Source: Pseudobdellovibrionaceae bacterium (GTDB lineage Bacteria > Bdellovibrionota > Bdellovibrionia > Bdellovibrionales > Bdellovibrionaceae). From it: 64,000 nt of DNA. Below are positions 8,553 through 16,018 of the stretch, piece after piece. How positions within the stretch are numbered: position 1 is the stretch's first letter; every line of letters starts with the position of its first letter. The translations under genes were made by a program, and so were the position numbers. Below the pieces are notes generated by a model. That model saw only the letters and a program-made list of their open reading frames with translations. It was not told where the DNA came from and did no database searches. Location of the stretch: assembly GCA_021731025.1 (NCBI GenBank), contig JAKFYD010000019.1, positions 1 through 64,000 of the forward strand. Direction: 5' to 3'.

Positions 8553-9758
8553 ATGAATCACTACAAACAACTGGACATTTCCAATCCTACTGAAGAGCAC
8601 GGTATGTTGCGTGAAACTGTGCGCGCTTTCACTCAGGCCGAAGTCGAACCTCAGGCTCACGAATACGACCGGCAAGAAAAATTCAATCTGCCCTTATTCA
8701 GAAAATTAGGTGAGTTAGGTCTATTAGGAATCACGGTGCCAGAAGCTTATTCGGGATCAGGTTTGGATGCAACTGCAGCAGTGATTGCTCACGAAGAGTT
8801 AGCCGCATCCGATCCCGGTTTTTGCCTCGCTTACTTAGCCCATGCCATGTTGATGGTGAATAACCTGGCTGTGAATGGAAATGAAGAGCAAAAGAAAAAA
8901 TTTCTTCCAAAACTTTGCACCGGGGAATTTGTTGGTGCGATGGCTATGTCAGAACCCGCTATAGGAACTGACGTTCTTGGAATGGCAACAACAGCAACGA
9001 AAAATGGTTCCGATTATATTTTGAATGGTCGCAAGATGTGGATCACCAATGGAACTATCGATGAAAACAACACTCCCTGTGATGTGGTTCTTGTCTACGC
9101 GAAAACCGGCGAAAAAAATGGCCGTGCAATGATTTCAACTTTTCTCGTCGAAAAATCATTTAAAGGTTTTAGCGTTGGTCAAAAAATCAAAGACAAATTG
9201 GGAATGCGGGGATCCAATACTGCAGAGTTGGTTTTTCAAGACTGTGTAGTTCCCACAACTCATTTAGTCGGGCACGAAGGTGACTCGATGATGCATATGA
9301 TGAGAAATCTGGAAATCGAAAGGCTGACCTTAGCAGCGATGAGTTTAGGGATTGCTCGTCGGTCGATCGAGATCATGAATAAATACGCCTTGGACCGAGA
9401 GGCTTTCGGCAAGCCACTCAACTTTTTTGGACAAATTCAGAAACACATTGGCGATTCTTATGCCGAGTACAAAGCCGCACGAGCCTATGTTTATGATACA
9501 GCTCTAAAATTAGACCTAAATAAAGAAGGCAATCGCTTAGATTCCGATGGAGTAAAACTTGTTGCAACCACTATGGGTAAGAATGTGGCTGATCGAGCTA
9601 TCCAAGTTCTCGGCGGCTACGGCTACGTGGGTGAATACATTGTCGAGCGCTTGTGGAGAGATGCAAAGTTGCTTGAAATCGGCGGTGGTACTCTGGAAGC
9701 TCATCAAAAAAATATCACACGAGATCTTTCCAAATTTCCTGAGTATCTGAATCGATAG
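8553..9758 (+). CDS. acyl-CoA dehydrogenase, isovaleryl-CoA dehydrogenase-like
   Basis: A FAD flavoenzyme of 401 residues that makes the 2,3-double bond in acyl-CoA and passes electrons to ETF. ATG 8553 follows AGGAGAG with ideal spacing. Signature 1 is AMSEPAIGTDV with the FAD-contacting KMWITNG; signature 2 is QVLGGYGYVGEYIVERLWRDAK. The position that carries the catalytic Glu in short- and medium-chain enzymes reads EIGGGT. Instead E256 lies in LEIERLTLAA, where isovaleryl-CoA and long-chain enzymes keep theirs. That fits branched-chain (leucine) breakdown, though other short-chain substrates are possible. Confidence 0.9.
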   Translation: MNHYKQLDISNPTEEHGMLRETVRAFTQAEVEPQAHEYDRQEKFNLPLFRKLGELGLLGITVPEAYSGSGLDATAAVIAHEELAASDPGFCLAYLAHAMLMVNNLAVNGNEEQKKKFLPKLCTGEFVGAMAMSEPAIGTDVLGMATTATKNGSDYILNGRKMWITNGTIDENNTPCDVVLVYAKTGEKNGRAMISTFLVEKSFKGFSVGQKIKDKLGMRGSNTAELVFQDCVVPTTHLVGHEGDSMMHMMRNLEIERLTLAAMSLGIARRSIEIMNKYALDREAFGKPLNFFGQIQKHIGDSYAEYKAARAYVYDTALKLDLNKEGNRLDSDGVKLVATTMGKNVADRAIQVLGGYGYVGEYIVERLWRDAKLLEIGGGTLEAHQKNITRDLSKFPEYLNR

Positions 9759-9760
9759 TC

Positions 9761-10489
9761 ATGATGCACGCGCAGGGAAGATTTCCATTTTCAGAAGATA
9801 TTTCAGTCAGCGAAAGTTTGAAGATTCATTATTCTTTGGTCTTGAAATCAATTGCGCCAAGTTTAACCCCTGAACGACTTAAGAAAATTGAAAATGTTAT
9901 CGAGAACCGCAGCTTCGATGTCGCCGTGGTTCTTGAAAGTATTTATGATCGAGGAAATATCAGCGCGGTTATGCGCACCTCAGAAGCTCTCGGTTTTGTG
10001 AATTTCCACGTTATTGAAACTCAAGAAAAGTTCAAGGAAGCCAATCGAGTGACCCAAGGTTCTGACAAATGGGTGGAAACCCAAAAATGGAAAAGCACAA
10101 CCGAAGCTGTTAAAAATTTGAAAGCTCAGGGTTACAAGATCTGCGTAACGACACTCGAAAAAGCTCGTCCCATTGGTGAGATCGACTTTTCCCAACCGGT
10201 CGCTTTTGTTTTAGGAAATGAAAAAGAGGGCGTCAGTCGGGAAATGATCGACGCCGCTGACGAGCGGATTATCATCCCCATGCAAGGTTTCGTGCAGAGC
10301 TTTAACATTTCGGTCGCCGGTGCCTTGGGCCTTTATCACATTCAGCAGGATCGGCTTCGTCGCCTTGGAAAATTTTCAGAGCTCTCCCAGAAACAAAAGG
10401 ACATTTTAAAGGCTCACTATTGCTTAAGGACTCAAGACTCTGCTAAAGACAGTCTGAAAGAATTATTTAGCCGTGGGCATTTAAGTTAG
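9761..10489 (+). CDS. SpoU/TrmH-family RNA 2'-O-ribose methyltransferase
   Basis: A SPOUT-fold methyltransferase of 242 residues with all three knot motifs: NISAVMRTSEALGF (catalytic Arg), FVLGNEKEGVS, and IPMQGFVQSFNISVAGAL. N- and C-terminal helical extensions around the knot match the layout of TrmH, which methylates the ribose of G18 in tRNA. An rRNA target cannot be excluded. Two ATGs lie in tandem at 9761 and 9764; no strong ribosome site separates them. It begins 2 bp after the acyl-CoA dehydrogenase stop and is followed closely by queF, so co-transcription is likely. Confidence 0.88.
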   Translation: MMHAQGRFPFSEDISVSESLKIHYSLVLKSIAPSLTPERLKKIENVIENRSFDVAVVLESIYDRGNISAVMRTSEALGFVNFHVIETQEKFKEANRVTQGSDKWVETQKWKSTTEAVKNLKAQGYKICVTTLEKARPIGEIDFSQPVAFVLGNEKEGVSREMIDAADERIIIPMQGFVQSFNISVAGALGLYHIQQDRLRRLGKFSELSQKQKDILKAHYCLRTQDSAKDSLKELFSRGHLS

Positions 10490-10498
10490 GAAAATTGT

Positions 10499-10930
10499 AT
10501 GACAAAAAAATCGAGTAAAAAAAATAAACCAGCACAGGGCAAAGTAGGTCCTCAGCCGAAAGAAAAACTTTATGGCACGGTGGCGATCGAAGAAAATCAG
10601 CTCGAGAGATTTGCCAATCGCACCCTTGTTCGTCGCTACACCATCGACTTCAGTTGCCCCGAGTTTACCTGTCTTTGCCCCCGCAGTGGATTCCCTGATT
10701 TCGCGACGATCAAAATTAAAGTTGTCCCTGACAAATGGTGTGTCGAATTGAAATCTTTAAAACTTTACATCAATTCATTTCGAAACAAGCATGTCTTCCA
10801 TGAAGATGTGACCAATGTGATCCTGCAAGATCTTGTAGATCTTCTGGACCCTCACGAAATTACCGTCGTTGGCGATTTTACTGTGCGTGGAAATATCCAT
10901 ACTGTGGTCACGGCGACTCACAGTAAATAG
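10499..10930 (+). CDS. queF: NADPH-dependent preQ0 reductase QueF (short type)
   Basis: Converts 7-cyano-7-deazaguanine to preQ1, the free base that is inserted into tRNA to make queuosine. The 143-residue length matches the single-domain YkvM-type enzyme. The catalytic C60 lies in FTCLCPRSGFPDF, with D67 nearby. The QueF signature ELKSLKLY is at 83-90 and supplies the substrate-binding Glu and NADPH-contacting residues. The N-terminus is Lys-rich and probably disordered. The gene lies 9 bp after the TrmH-type gene, forming a small tRNA-modification group. No other queuosine genes are in the window. Confidence 0.93.
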   Translation: MTKKSSKKNKPAQGKVGPQPKEKLYGTVAIEENQLERFANRTLVRRYTIDFSCPEFTCLCPRSGFPDFATIKIKVVPDKWCVELKSLKLYINSFRNKHVFHEDVTNVILQDLVDLLDPHEITVVGDFTVRGNIHTVVTATHSK

Positions 10931-10933
10931 ATT

Positions 10934-12478
10934 TTAAGACTTCTTCTGTAAAATAGCTGATTTCAACAATCTCTTCAAAGAGCTGAGCTCATAATCCAAA
11001 TCAGGTACCGGGGCAGTGCTCAGTGAAAATCCTTGAGCATGAGCCCATTCTTTAACTCGATTTTCAAACTCTTCGAAATCCCATTTCTCATAGTTCGTTG
11101 AAAAAAGGATTCTCCCTTTTGAGTTCAAAACTGAACTGCAGAGATCTAACAATTGAGTCCAATCCTTCTCGATACGAAAGACAGAATCTTTACTGCGACC
11201 GAAAGAGGGGGGATCCACAATGATCAAATCGAACTTTCGCTGTCGTTTAAGGGCACCTTTTAAAAAAAGCAAACAGTCTTGGGACCAAAACTCGAATTTT
11301 TTCGGATCGAATCCATTCAGCTCAAAGTTTCTTTTTCCCCAATCCAGAAATTTTGCGCTGACGTCAACGGTGCAAACTTCTTTGGCTTTTCCTGCGGCTG
11401 CCGACAAACTAAAACCGCAAGTGTAGGAGTAAAGATTTAAGACACTTAATCCCAAAGAGTTCTGTTTAACCCAAGCGCGATTAGCTCGTTGATCCAGGAA
11501 GAGCCCTGCGGAAAGTCCTTGAGTTGTTTTCAATTCATATTTGAGATTATTTTCCTCGGCCGTCCATTCAGAAGAAACATCGCCAAGACTCCAGGCTTGG
11601 TTCGAATTAGGATCTTGGCCGCGATTGTTCATTCGACGAATAAACACAGATTTGTTGAGCTTTTGAAAAAATACTTGAAAACAGTTAAGATCATCTTCAT
11701 TCGGATCAGTTTCCCGGTACCAATTGATCCAAGCCTGGTTTCCGTATAAATCGGCGCTGAAATTTTCTGATTCGTCGTGGCTTAGTCGATAAGAAGACAG
11801 TTGAGTTAATTTGCGGCGCTCTCTTTTTTCATAAGCATTCATCAGTTGAGCTAGAATAGTTTTTTTGCCAAGGTCTTTAAAAGACTCGCGCACTATAAGC
11901 GAATTTTCAGGATCAGCCCACCATGGCCGTTGAGAAGAGAAGTTTAAAGCTTTTTCAGGCATAGAAATTTCTTGAGCATGCAGTGCAAGCCTTGTCCAAG
12001 AAGTTCCTCCATGTTTTTGATCCCCCAAAACAGGAATGCCCAAGTCCTGGGCGTGCAAACGAATTTGGTGGGATTTCCCAGTGATGGGCTTAGCTTCCCA
12101 CAGAGAAACTCCATTCTGCTCCCACAACCAAGTGAATTCAGTGAATGCATTCGGTTCTTTTTCAGGCTTACTAATGTAAGTGTCTTTGTCTCTTTCAATG
12201 TAGGATTGATGGGAAAAAGTTTTCGAATTTACTTTTTGGTCGGTTAGAAATAAATATTTTTTTTCAACACTTCGTTTTTCAAAATATTCGGTCAATGCTG
12301 CGGCAGTTTCACGATCTTTGGCTACAAGAAGAACTCCGGAAGTTTCTTTATCTAAGCGATGGACGACGTAGAGGGGAGTGTGGTTTTGGTGAGCAATGAA
12401 CTCAACAATTCCCCAATCATTGGGATTGCTTTGATGAGTGGTGATCCCTTCCGGTTTGTCAATGGCATGAAGATTCAT
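10934..12478 (-). CDS. fusion of RluA-type pseudouridine synthase and RlmI/RlmK-like SAM methyltransferase
   Basis: A 514-residue two-domain RNA-modifying protein. Residues 1-190 form an RluA-type synthase: IDKPEGITTHQ, catalytic D43 in HRLDKETSG, and the third motif GKSHQIRLHAQ. Residues about 240-514 form a class I methyltransferase: GLFLDQRANR, the SAM loop NLYSYTCGFSLSAAAG (about 346), VDVSAKFLDWGKRN, and the catalytic-type DPPSFGRSK (about 421). Related methyltransferases modify cytosine C5 or guanine N7 in 23S rRNA. Both domains keep their key motifs, so both activities may be real. The target is unknown, probably rRNA. It converges with queF. Confidence 0.87.
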   Translation of the reverse strand: MNLHAIDKPEGITTHQSNPNDWGIVEFIAHQNHTPLYVVHRLDKETSGVLLVAKDRETAAALTEYFEKRSVEKKYLFLTDQKVNSKTFSHQSYIERDKDTYISKPEKEPNAFTEFTWLWEQNGVSLWEAKPITGKSHQIRLHAQDLGIPVLGDQKHGGTSWTRLALHAQEISMPEKALNFSSQRPWWADPENSLIVRESFKDLGKKTILAQLMNAYEKRERRKLTQLSSYRLSHDESENFSADLYGNQAWINWYRETDPNEDDLNCFQVFFQKLNKSVFIRRMNNRGQDPNSNQAWSLGDVSSEWTAEENNLKYELKTTQGLSAGLFLDQRANRAWVKQNSLGLSVLNLYSYTCGFSLSAAAGKAKEVCTVDVSAKFLDWGKRNFELNGFDPKKFEFWSQDCLLFLKGALKRQRKFDLIIVDPPSFGRSKDSVFRIEKDWTQLLDLCSSVLNSKGRILFSTNYEKWDFEEFENRVKEWAHAQGFSLSTAPVPDLDYELSSLKRLLKSAILQKKS

Positions 12479-12591
12479 CGCTTCATTGGATCCAAGAGGC
12501 TAGAAAAGTCAAGGACCCACTGCGTACTGGGTCCACATTTACTTGCGAATTCGCAGTTAAACGAATAAAACTTCACTCCAAGGAGATACAC

Positions 12592-13182
12592 ATGAAAATT
12601 CACAATTGGTTCCTCATCGCACTCAGTAGCATTCTATTAGCAGGTTGTGGAATTCAATCTATTCCTCAATCAAAAAACAATGTCGAGGCCACCGTTGCCG
12701 AAATCACCAATCAGTACAAACGACGAAGTGATTTAATTCCAAATCTTGTGGAAGTCGTGAAAGGCTTCGCGAAACAAGAATCGCAAGTCTTAACTCAAGT
12801 GACGGAAGCTCGTGCAAAAGCCACATCTGTAAACATCGATCCTACAAAAATGTCGGCTGAAAAATTAGCGGAGTTCTCTCGGGCTCAAGGGCAACTGTCG
12901 CAAGCTTTGGGGCGTTTGATGATGGTCACTGAAAATTATCCCCAATTGAAGTCCGATCAGAATTTTCGTGATTTACAGGCCCAAATCGAAGGCACTGAAA
13001 ATCGCATCACCATCGCTCGGCAAAGATACATTGAGGCGATTAAAGAGTTTAATAACTTAGTGACTGTTCCAATGACCAGCTGGACAAACTCTCTGATTTA
13101 TCACTATGAGAAAATGCCACAATGGGATTTGCCGGCAGAAGAAAAAGCCAAAGTTGAAAAAGCGCCTGAAGTTAAATTTTGA
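12592..13182 (+). CDS. LemA family lipoprotein
   Basis: 196 residues, with the lipobox LAGC in MKIHNWFLIALSSILLAGCG, so lipidation and export are likely. The LemA signature follows: NNVEATVAEITNQYKRRSDLIPNLVEVVKGFAKQE, then a long amphipathic helical region rich in Gln and Glu. LemA proteins are membrane-anchored helical bundles, commonly found beside TPM-domain proteins, as here; their biochemical role is not settled. It starts at ATG after AAGGAG and overlaps the next gene by four bases, so it is the first gene of a three-gene coupled operon. Confidence 0.9.
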   Translation: MKIHNWFLIALSSILLAGCGIQSIPQSKNNVEATVAEITNQYKRRSDLIPNLVEVVKGFAKQESQVLTQVTEARAKATSVNIDPTKMSAEKLAEFSRAQGQLSQALGRLMMVTENYPQLKSDQNFRDLQAQIEGTENRITIARQRYIEAIKEFNNLVTVPMTSWTNSLIYHYEKMPQWDLPAEEKAKVEKAPEVKF

Positions 13183-13904
13183 AAAACGCATCAGTTTTCT
13201 TTTTCAGTTTAATTCTTCTTTGTGGATCGGTTAGCTTTGCCTTTGATGTGCCAAAGCTGACCGGGCCAATTATCGATGAAGCCAATTTGTTGAGTCCTCA
13301 GCAGGAAGTCGAATTGGGCCAGCTGATCCGCTCTGTTCACGATCGCGGGATCGCCCAAGTTCAAGTGGCCATACTTAAAAATCTACAGGGCGATGTCATT
13401 GAATCAGCTTCCATTAAAATGACAGACGCTTGGAAATTAGGTGATCCCAAAAAAGATAACGGGATTTTATTTTTGGTGGCTTTCGAAGAAAAAAAAATGC
13501 GCATCGAAGTCGGGCAGGGCCTTGAAGGGGATATTCCCGACGTTATTGCTCGAAAAATACTCGACAGTTATGTGCAGCCCTTTTTTAAAGAGGGTCGCTT
13601 TCCTGAAGGCATCCGCAATGGTGTTTTAGGAATATTAACTCGGATTGATCCCGAACTTATTGGAAACACGGAAGCCGAGACTAGGGCTCCAGCTCGCAAA
13701 AAAAATAGCAATTGGATGTTTTTTATCTATCTGGTGATTTTTATTATTATCAGCTTAATGCGTTCAACACGCAGTGCTTTAGGTGGACGCCGCGGTTGGA
13801 GCTCTTGGGGCGGTGGCTCTGGGGGGTTTGGCGGTGGTGGCGGAGGCGGCTGGTCTGGTGGCGGTGGTGGATTTAGCGGTGGAGGATCTTCCAGTGGATG
13901 GTAA
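13179..13904 (+). CDS. TPM-domain membrane protein (YgcG family) with glycine-rich tail
   Basis: 241 residues starting at TTG in a TTGA overlap with the lemA-type stop. A signal peptide (SFFFSLILLCGSVSFA-like, first 20 residues) leads to a TPM domain, about residues 25-165: TGPIIDEANLLSPQQE, then DNGILFLVAFEEKKMRIEVGQGLEG. One membrane helix follows (WMFFIYLVIFIIISLM, about 178-193), then an extreme Gly/Ser/Trp tail. TPM proteins act at the membrane, in some cases in repair of photosystem II or as putative phosphatases; the role here is unknown. The tail overlaps the next gene's start. Confidence 0.88.
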   Translation: MKNASVFFFSLILLCGSVSFAFDVPKLTGPIIDEANLLSPQQEVELGQLIRSVHDRGIAQVQVAILKNLQGDVIESASIKMTDAWKLGDPKKDNGILFLVAFEEKKMRIEVGQGLEGDIPDVIARKILDSYVQPFFKEGRFPEGIRNGVLGILTRIDPELIGNTEAETRAPARKKNSNWMFFIYLVIFIIISLMRSTRSALGGRRGWSSWGGGSGGFGGGGGGGWSGGGGGFSGGGSSSGW

Positions 13905-14574
13905 TAATAAGACTCAAAATTCTGAACCTCAGTGGCTAAAAAAATATTTAACTCCCGAGGACATCCAAAAGATCAGTGATCTTGTCCATAAAGTTGAAAG
14001 GAAAACGCGAGCTGAAATTGTACCCATGATTGTATTGCGATCATCAGCAATTGGTCATGTGCCTTTGCTGCTCACTTTAATTATGCTCCTGGTTTTTGTG
14101 CCGCTGGAATTTTATTATTTCGAGTGGTCGATGAATTATCAATCCAACTTGTGGCTCAGCCTTTCAGCCGTGATTGCTTTCGGTTTGTCTATACTTCTAT
14201 CACGCAGTCTATGGATCCAAAGAATTTTAACTCCGAATGCCGATGAAATGGCACAAGTGTGGCATCGAGCCGAACTGGAATTCTATCGGCAAAAAATGAC
14301 CGGGACCGAATCTCGAGCGGGAGTTTTCCTTTTCGTTTCCATTATGGAGAGAAAAGCCGTGCTTCTGACCGATGAAATGGTTCATAAAACTTTGGCGAAC
14401 GAACTTTGGGAACCGATTGTGAAGGAATTTTCAGCCGATTTGCATCGAGGGCAGTGGATGAATGGTTTTTCGAAGGCCTTGGAAAGATGCGGAGAGTTAT
14501 TGAGTGAAAAATTTCCTTCAGATGGCAAACAGGCTCGCAATGAGCTTGCAAATTTCCTGAGAATCAAAGAATAA
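13894..14574 (+). CDS. second TPM-domain membrane protein
   Basis: About 226 residues from GTG 13894, chosen because GGAGGA lies 8 nt upstream inside the preceding gene. The frame is open further upstream, but that part is a Gly/Ala by-product of the neighbour's Gly-rich tail. The protein has a short TPM-like segment (YLTPEDIQKISDLVHKVERKTRAEIVPMIV), two membrane helices (about 55-75 and 85-105), then a cytoplasmic part with GVFLFVSIMERKAVLLTDE. It ends 22 bp before the tRNA. Pairing of LemA with two TPM proteins suggests one envelope complex; this is inference from context. Confidence 0.8.
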   Translation: MDGNNKTQNSEPQWLKKYLTPEDIQKISDLVHKVERKTRAEIVPMIVLRSSAIGHVPLLLTLIMLLVFVPLEFYYFEWSMNYQSNLWLSLSAVIAFGLSILLSRSLWIQRILTPNADEMAQVWHRAELEFYRQKMTGTESRAGVFLFVSIMERKAVLLTDEMVHKTLANELWEPIVKEFSADLHRGQWMNGFSKALERCGELLSEKFPSDGKQARNELANFLRIKE

Positions 14575-14596
14575 TCTTTTCTAAATATTTTCGATT

Positions 14597-14673
14597 GCGG
14601 CCGTAGCTCAGCTGGATAGAGTACTTGGCTTCGAACCAAGGAGTCGGGAGTTCGAATCTCTCCGGCCGCACCA
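14597..14673 (+). tRNA. tRNA-Arg (anticodon UCG)
   Basis: A full cloverleaf can be drawn. The acceptor stem GCGGCCG pairs with CGGCCGC. The anticodon stem CTTGG/CCAAG holds the loop CTTCGAA with anticodon TCG (reads CGA). The T-arm is GGGAG-TTCGAAT-CTCTC. The discriminator base is A and CCA is encoded at 14671-14673. The CCA is also the outer edge of the long palindrome that follows. Confidence 0.96.
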
Positions 14674-14773
14674 ATTTATACCCCTCAAAATCCTTCGAAC
14701 ATGCGGTTTGGCACGTGCTTGCGGAGCAAGCCCGCGCCAAAACCGAACTCGAATTTTGAGGGGTATAAATTGG
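14671..14773. repeat. 103-bp nested palindrome starting in the tRNA CCA end
   Basis: Perfect 21-bp arms at 14671-14691 and 14753-14773 enclose further pairs: TTCGA/TCGAA, CGGTTT (14704-14709) with AAACCG (14740-14745), and an apical GCTTGC-gga-GCAAGC (14717-14731). The outer part is A/T-rich and the inner part G/C-rich. It lies between tRNA-Arg and the histidine phosphatase gene. It could shape tRNA 3'-end processing, stop transcription or be a repetitive mobile palindrome. A second element of similar design is at 34893-35119. Confidence 0.85.
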
Positions 14774-14810
14774 CTGGGTTGTGGGTGGTGATTTTGATTT
14801 GGAGATCTCT

Positions 14811-15377
14811 ATGGCTATAAAGACAATTATTCTACTCCGTCATGGACAGTATAAAAGTGAACCTTCGGAGAAACTGACAAGCTTAGGGCGTCAACAAGCA
14901 GTCCGTGCAGGTAAAAGACTAAAGAGCATAAAGTTGGATAAGATTCATTTTAGTACTTTACCTCGGGCTTATGAAACTGCGGAGATAGTTAAGGTAACTT
15001 TAGCTTATCCAAAAAAATTGCATGGATCTGATTTTTTACATGAGTGTGTTCCTGGGTTTCCCAAGAAATTGCGCAAAAAGCATGGCTATACCGACGAGAA
15101 AAAGTTGATGAAAGATAAACGACAGGCTGATCGTGCTTATCGAGAGATTTTTACTTTTTCAAAAAGGAATTGCACTGAGTTGGTTGTCTGCCATGGAAAT
15201 ATAATTCGCTACTTCGTATGTAAAGCGCTTGGCATTGATACCGAGTCTTGGAGAAAATTTGATATTAAACAATGTGGAATAACTGTCATTCAGCTCAACA
15301 AGAAATCACGTTCATTGAACGTGATTTCTCATAACGATGTTGGCCATCTGCCTGTTAAAATGCAGACTTTTATGTGA
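14811..15377 (+). CDS. histidine phosphatase superfamily protein
   Basis: 188 residues from ATG 14811, with GGAG 6 nt upstream. The phosphohistidine motif is LLRHGQY (about residues 8-14). Other family residues are LTSLGRQQA, the Arg in STLPRAYETAEIV, and the second catalytic His in VVCHGNIIRYF (about 125-135). Length and layout are close to SixA and PGAM5-like phosphatases, which act on phosphohistidine or phosphoprotein. There is no signal peptide. The last 75 bp of the gene carry a perfect 13-bp stem (15301-15329). A second histidine phosphatase lies at 52169-52660. Confidence 0.87.
   Translation: MAIKTIILLRHGQYKSEPSEKLTSLGRQQAVRAGKRLKSIKLDKIHFSTLPRAYETAEIVKVTLAYPKKLHGSDFLHECVPGFPKKLRKKHGYTDEKKLMKDKRQADRAYREIFTFSKRNCTELVVCHGNIIRYFVCKALGIDTESWRKFDIKQCGITVIQLNKKSRSLNVISHNDVGHLPVKMQTFM
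15301..15329. repeat. perfect 13-bp inverted repeat inside the end of a coding region
   Basis: AGAAATCACGTTC and its exact complement GAACGTGATTTCT are separated by 3 nt (ATT). The hairpin lies within the last 26 codons of the histidine phosphatase gene and leaves the reading frame intact. The translation there (SRSLNVISHND) is unremarkable, so the pairing is not forced by a protein motif. Confidence 0.8.
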
Positions 15378-15382
15378 GTCTT

Positions 15383-15787
15383 CTAATTGCAACTAACTTT
15401 GATATCAAAAGAAACACATTTATTATAGTAATCGTATTTCTGACACTCTTTTGAAGTTGTGCAGCCTCTGTTCCCACAAGCAGCCGTTGTGTCGTAGCTT
15501 ACGCATTTGTTGTAGTAGTCGTACTTTTGACAGACTTGTCCTTGAATACAAAATCGACCTGTCAGAGTTCTTTCATTGTAGGCTGTGCACTTATTGTAAT
15601 AATCATATTTTTGGCAGATGCGTTCGGTGGCGCTCTGTTGACCCGGGTTACCTGGAGTAGCAGCTCCGCAATAAATCATTTCGCCATTTTTATTTACTGA
15701 ATCTCCGACGTTAAGAAAAATGTCGGCAGATGCAAATTGGCCGATGGTCATAACTAAAGTTAAAGCAGCTAAAATATTTTTTAACAT
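15383..15787 (-). CDS. exported Cys/Tyr protein with three CQKYDYYNKC repeats
   Basis: 134 residues from ATG 15787, with GGAGG 5-8 nt upstream. A Sec signal peptide (MLKNILAALTLVMTIGQFASA) is followed by a mature part with three copies of CQKYDYYNKC, each followed by a variable residue pair and Y or F, at roughly residues 60, 86 and 116. The spacers are also Cys-rich. The DNA of the repeats differs at third codon positions, so the copies are old and kept at protein level. Cys pairs probably form disulfides outside the cytoplasm. Function is unknown; surface binding or adhesion is a guess. Confidence 0.8.
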   Translation of the reverse strand: MLKNILAALTLVMTIGQFASADIFLNVGDSVNKNGEMIYCGAATPGNPGQQSATERICQKYDYYNKCTAYNERTLTGRFCIQGQVCQKYDYYNKCVSYDTTAACGNRGCTTSKECQKYDYYNKCVSFDIKVSCN

Positions 15788-15895
15788 GATTTCCTCCAAG
15801 TCCTAAACATCCCTTAATTGAGATCGAAGGCTTTATTCCGAAAATGGAGTTAACATGACTGGTATTTAAAAACAATGTTGGTTTCTTGCGCTTAA

Positions 15896-15916
15896 TTACT
15901 GCCATCGTGGCAGTAA
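15896..15916. repeat. palindrome TTACTGCCA-tcg-TGGCAGTAA
   Basis: Perfect 9-bp arms with a 3-nt spacer lie upstream of the Cys-repeat gene (start 15787) and downstream of the gene ending at 16019. The core TGCCA-nnn-TGGCA recurs at 6427-6443 (spacer CGG) and 22849-22861 (spacer ACA). Confidence 0.7.
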
Positions 15917-15957
15917 AAACGATGGTTATGAAAGTATAGATTTATGGGGCACTCTTA

Positions 15958-15985
15958 AAGAAGGCTCAGCCGACTGAACCTTCTT
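15958..15985 (-). terminator. probable terminator hairpin of the gene ending at 16019
   Basis: Arms 15958-15969 and 15974-15985 pair over 11 of 12 positions around a CCGA loop. The hairpin sits 33 bp beyond the stop codon of the minus-strand exported protein gene. The T-run after it is weak. Confidence 0.5.
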
Positions 15986-16018
15986 GATACGAATTTGTAA
16001 TAGCAGCCAGAGGTTTTA

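Noticed and set aside
13783-13893. Upstream extension of the second TPM protein
   Set aside because: It is a Gly/Ala by-product of reading the neighbour's Gly-rich tail in another frame; GTG 13894 has its own ribosome site.
14710-14722. Sigma-54-like TGGCAC...TTGC in the tRNA-linked palindrome
   Set aside because: GG and GC are 9 rather than 10 bases apart, and the sequence is explained by the nested hairpin.
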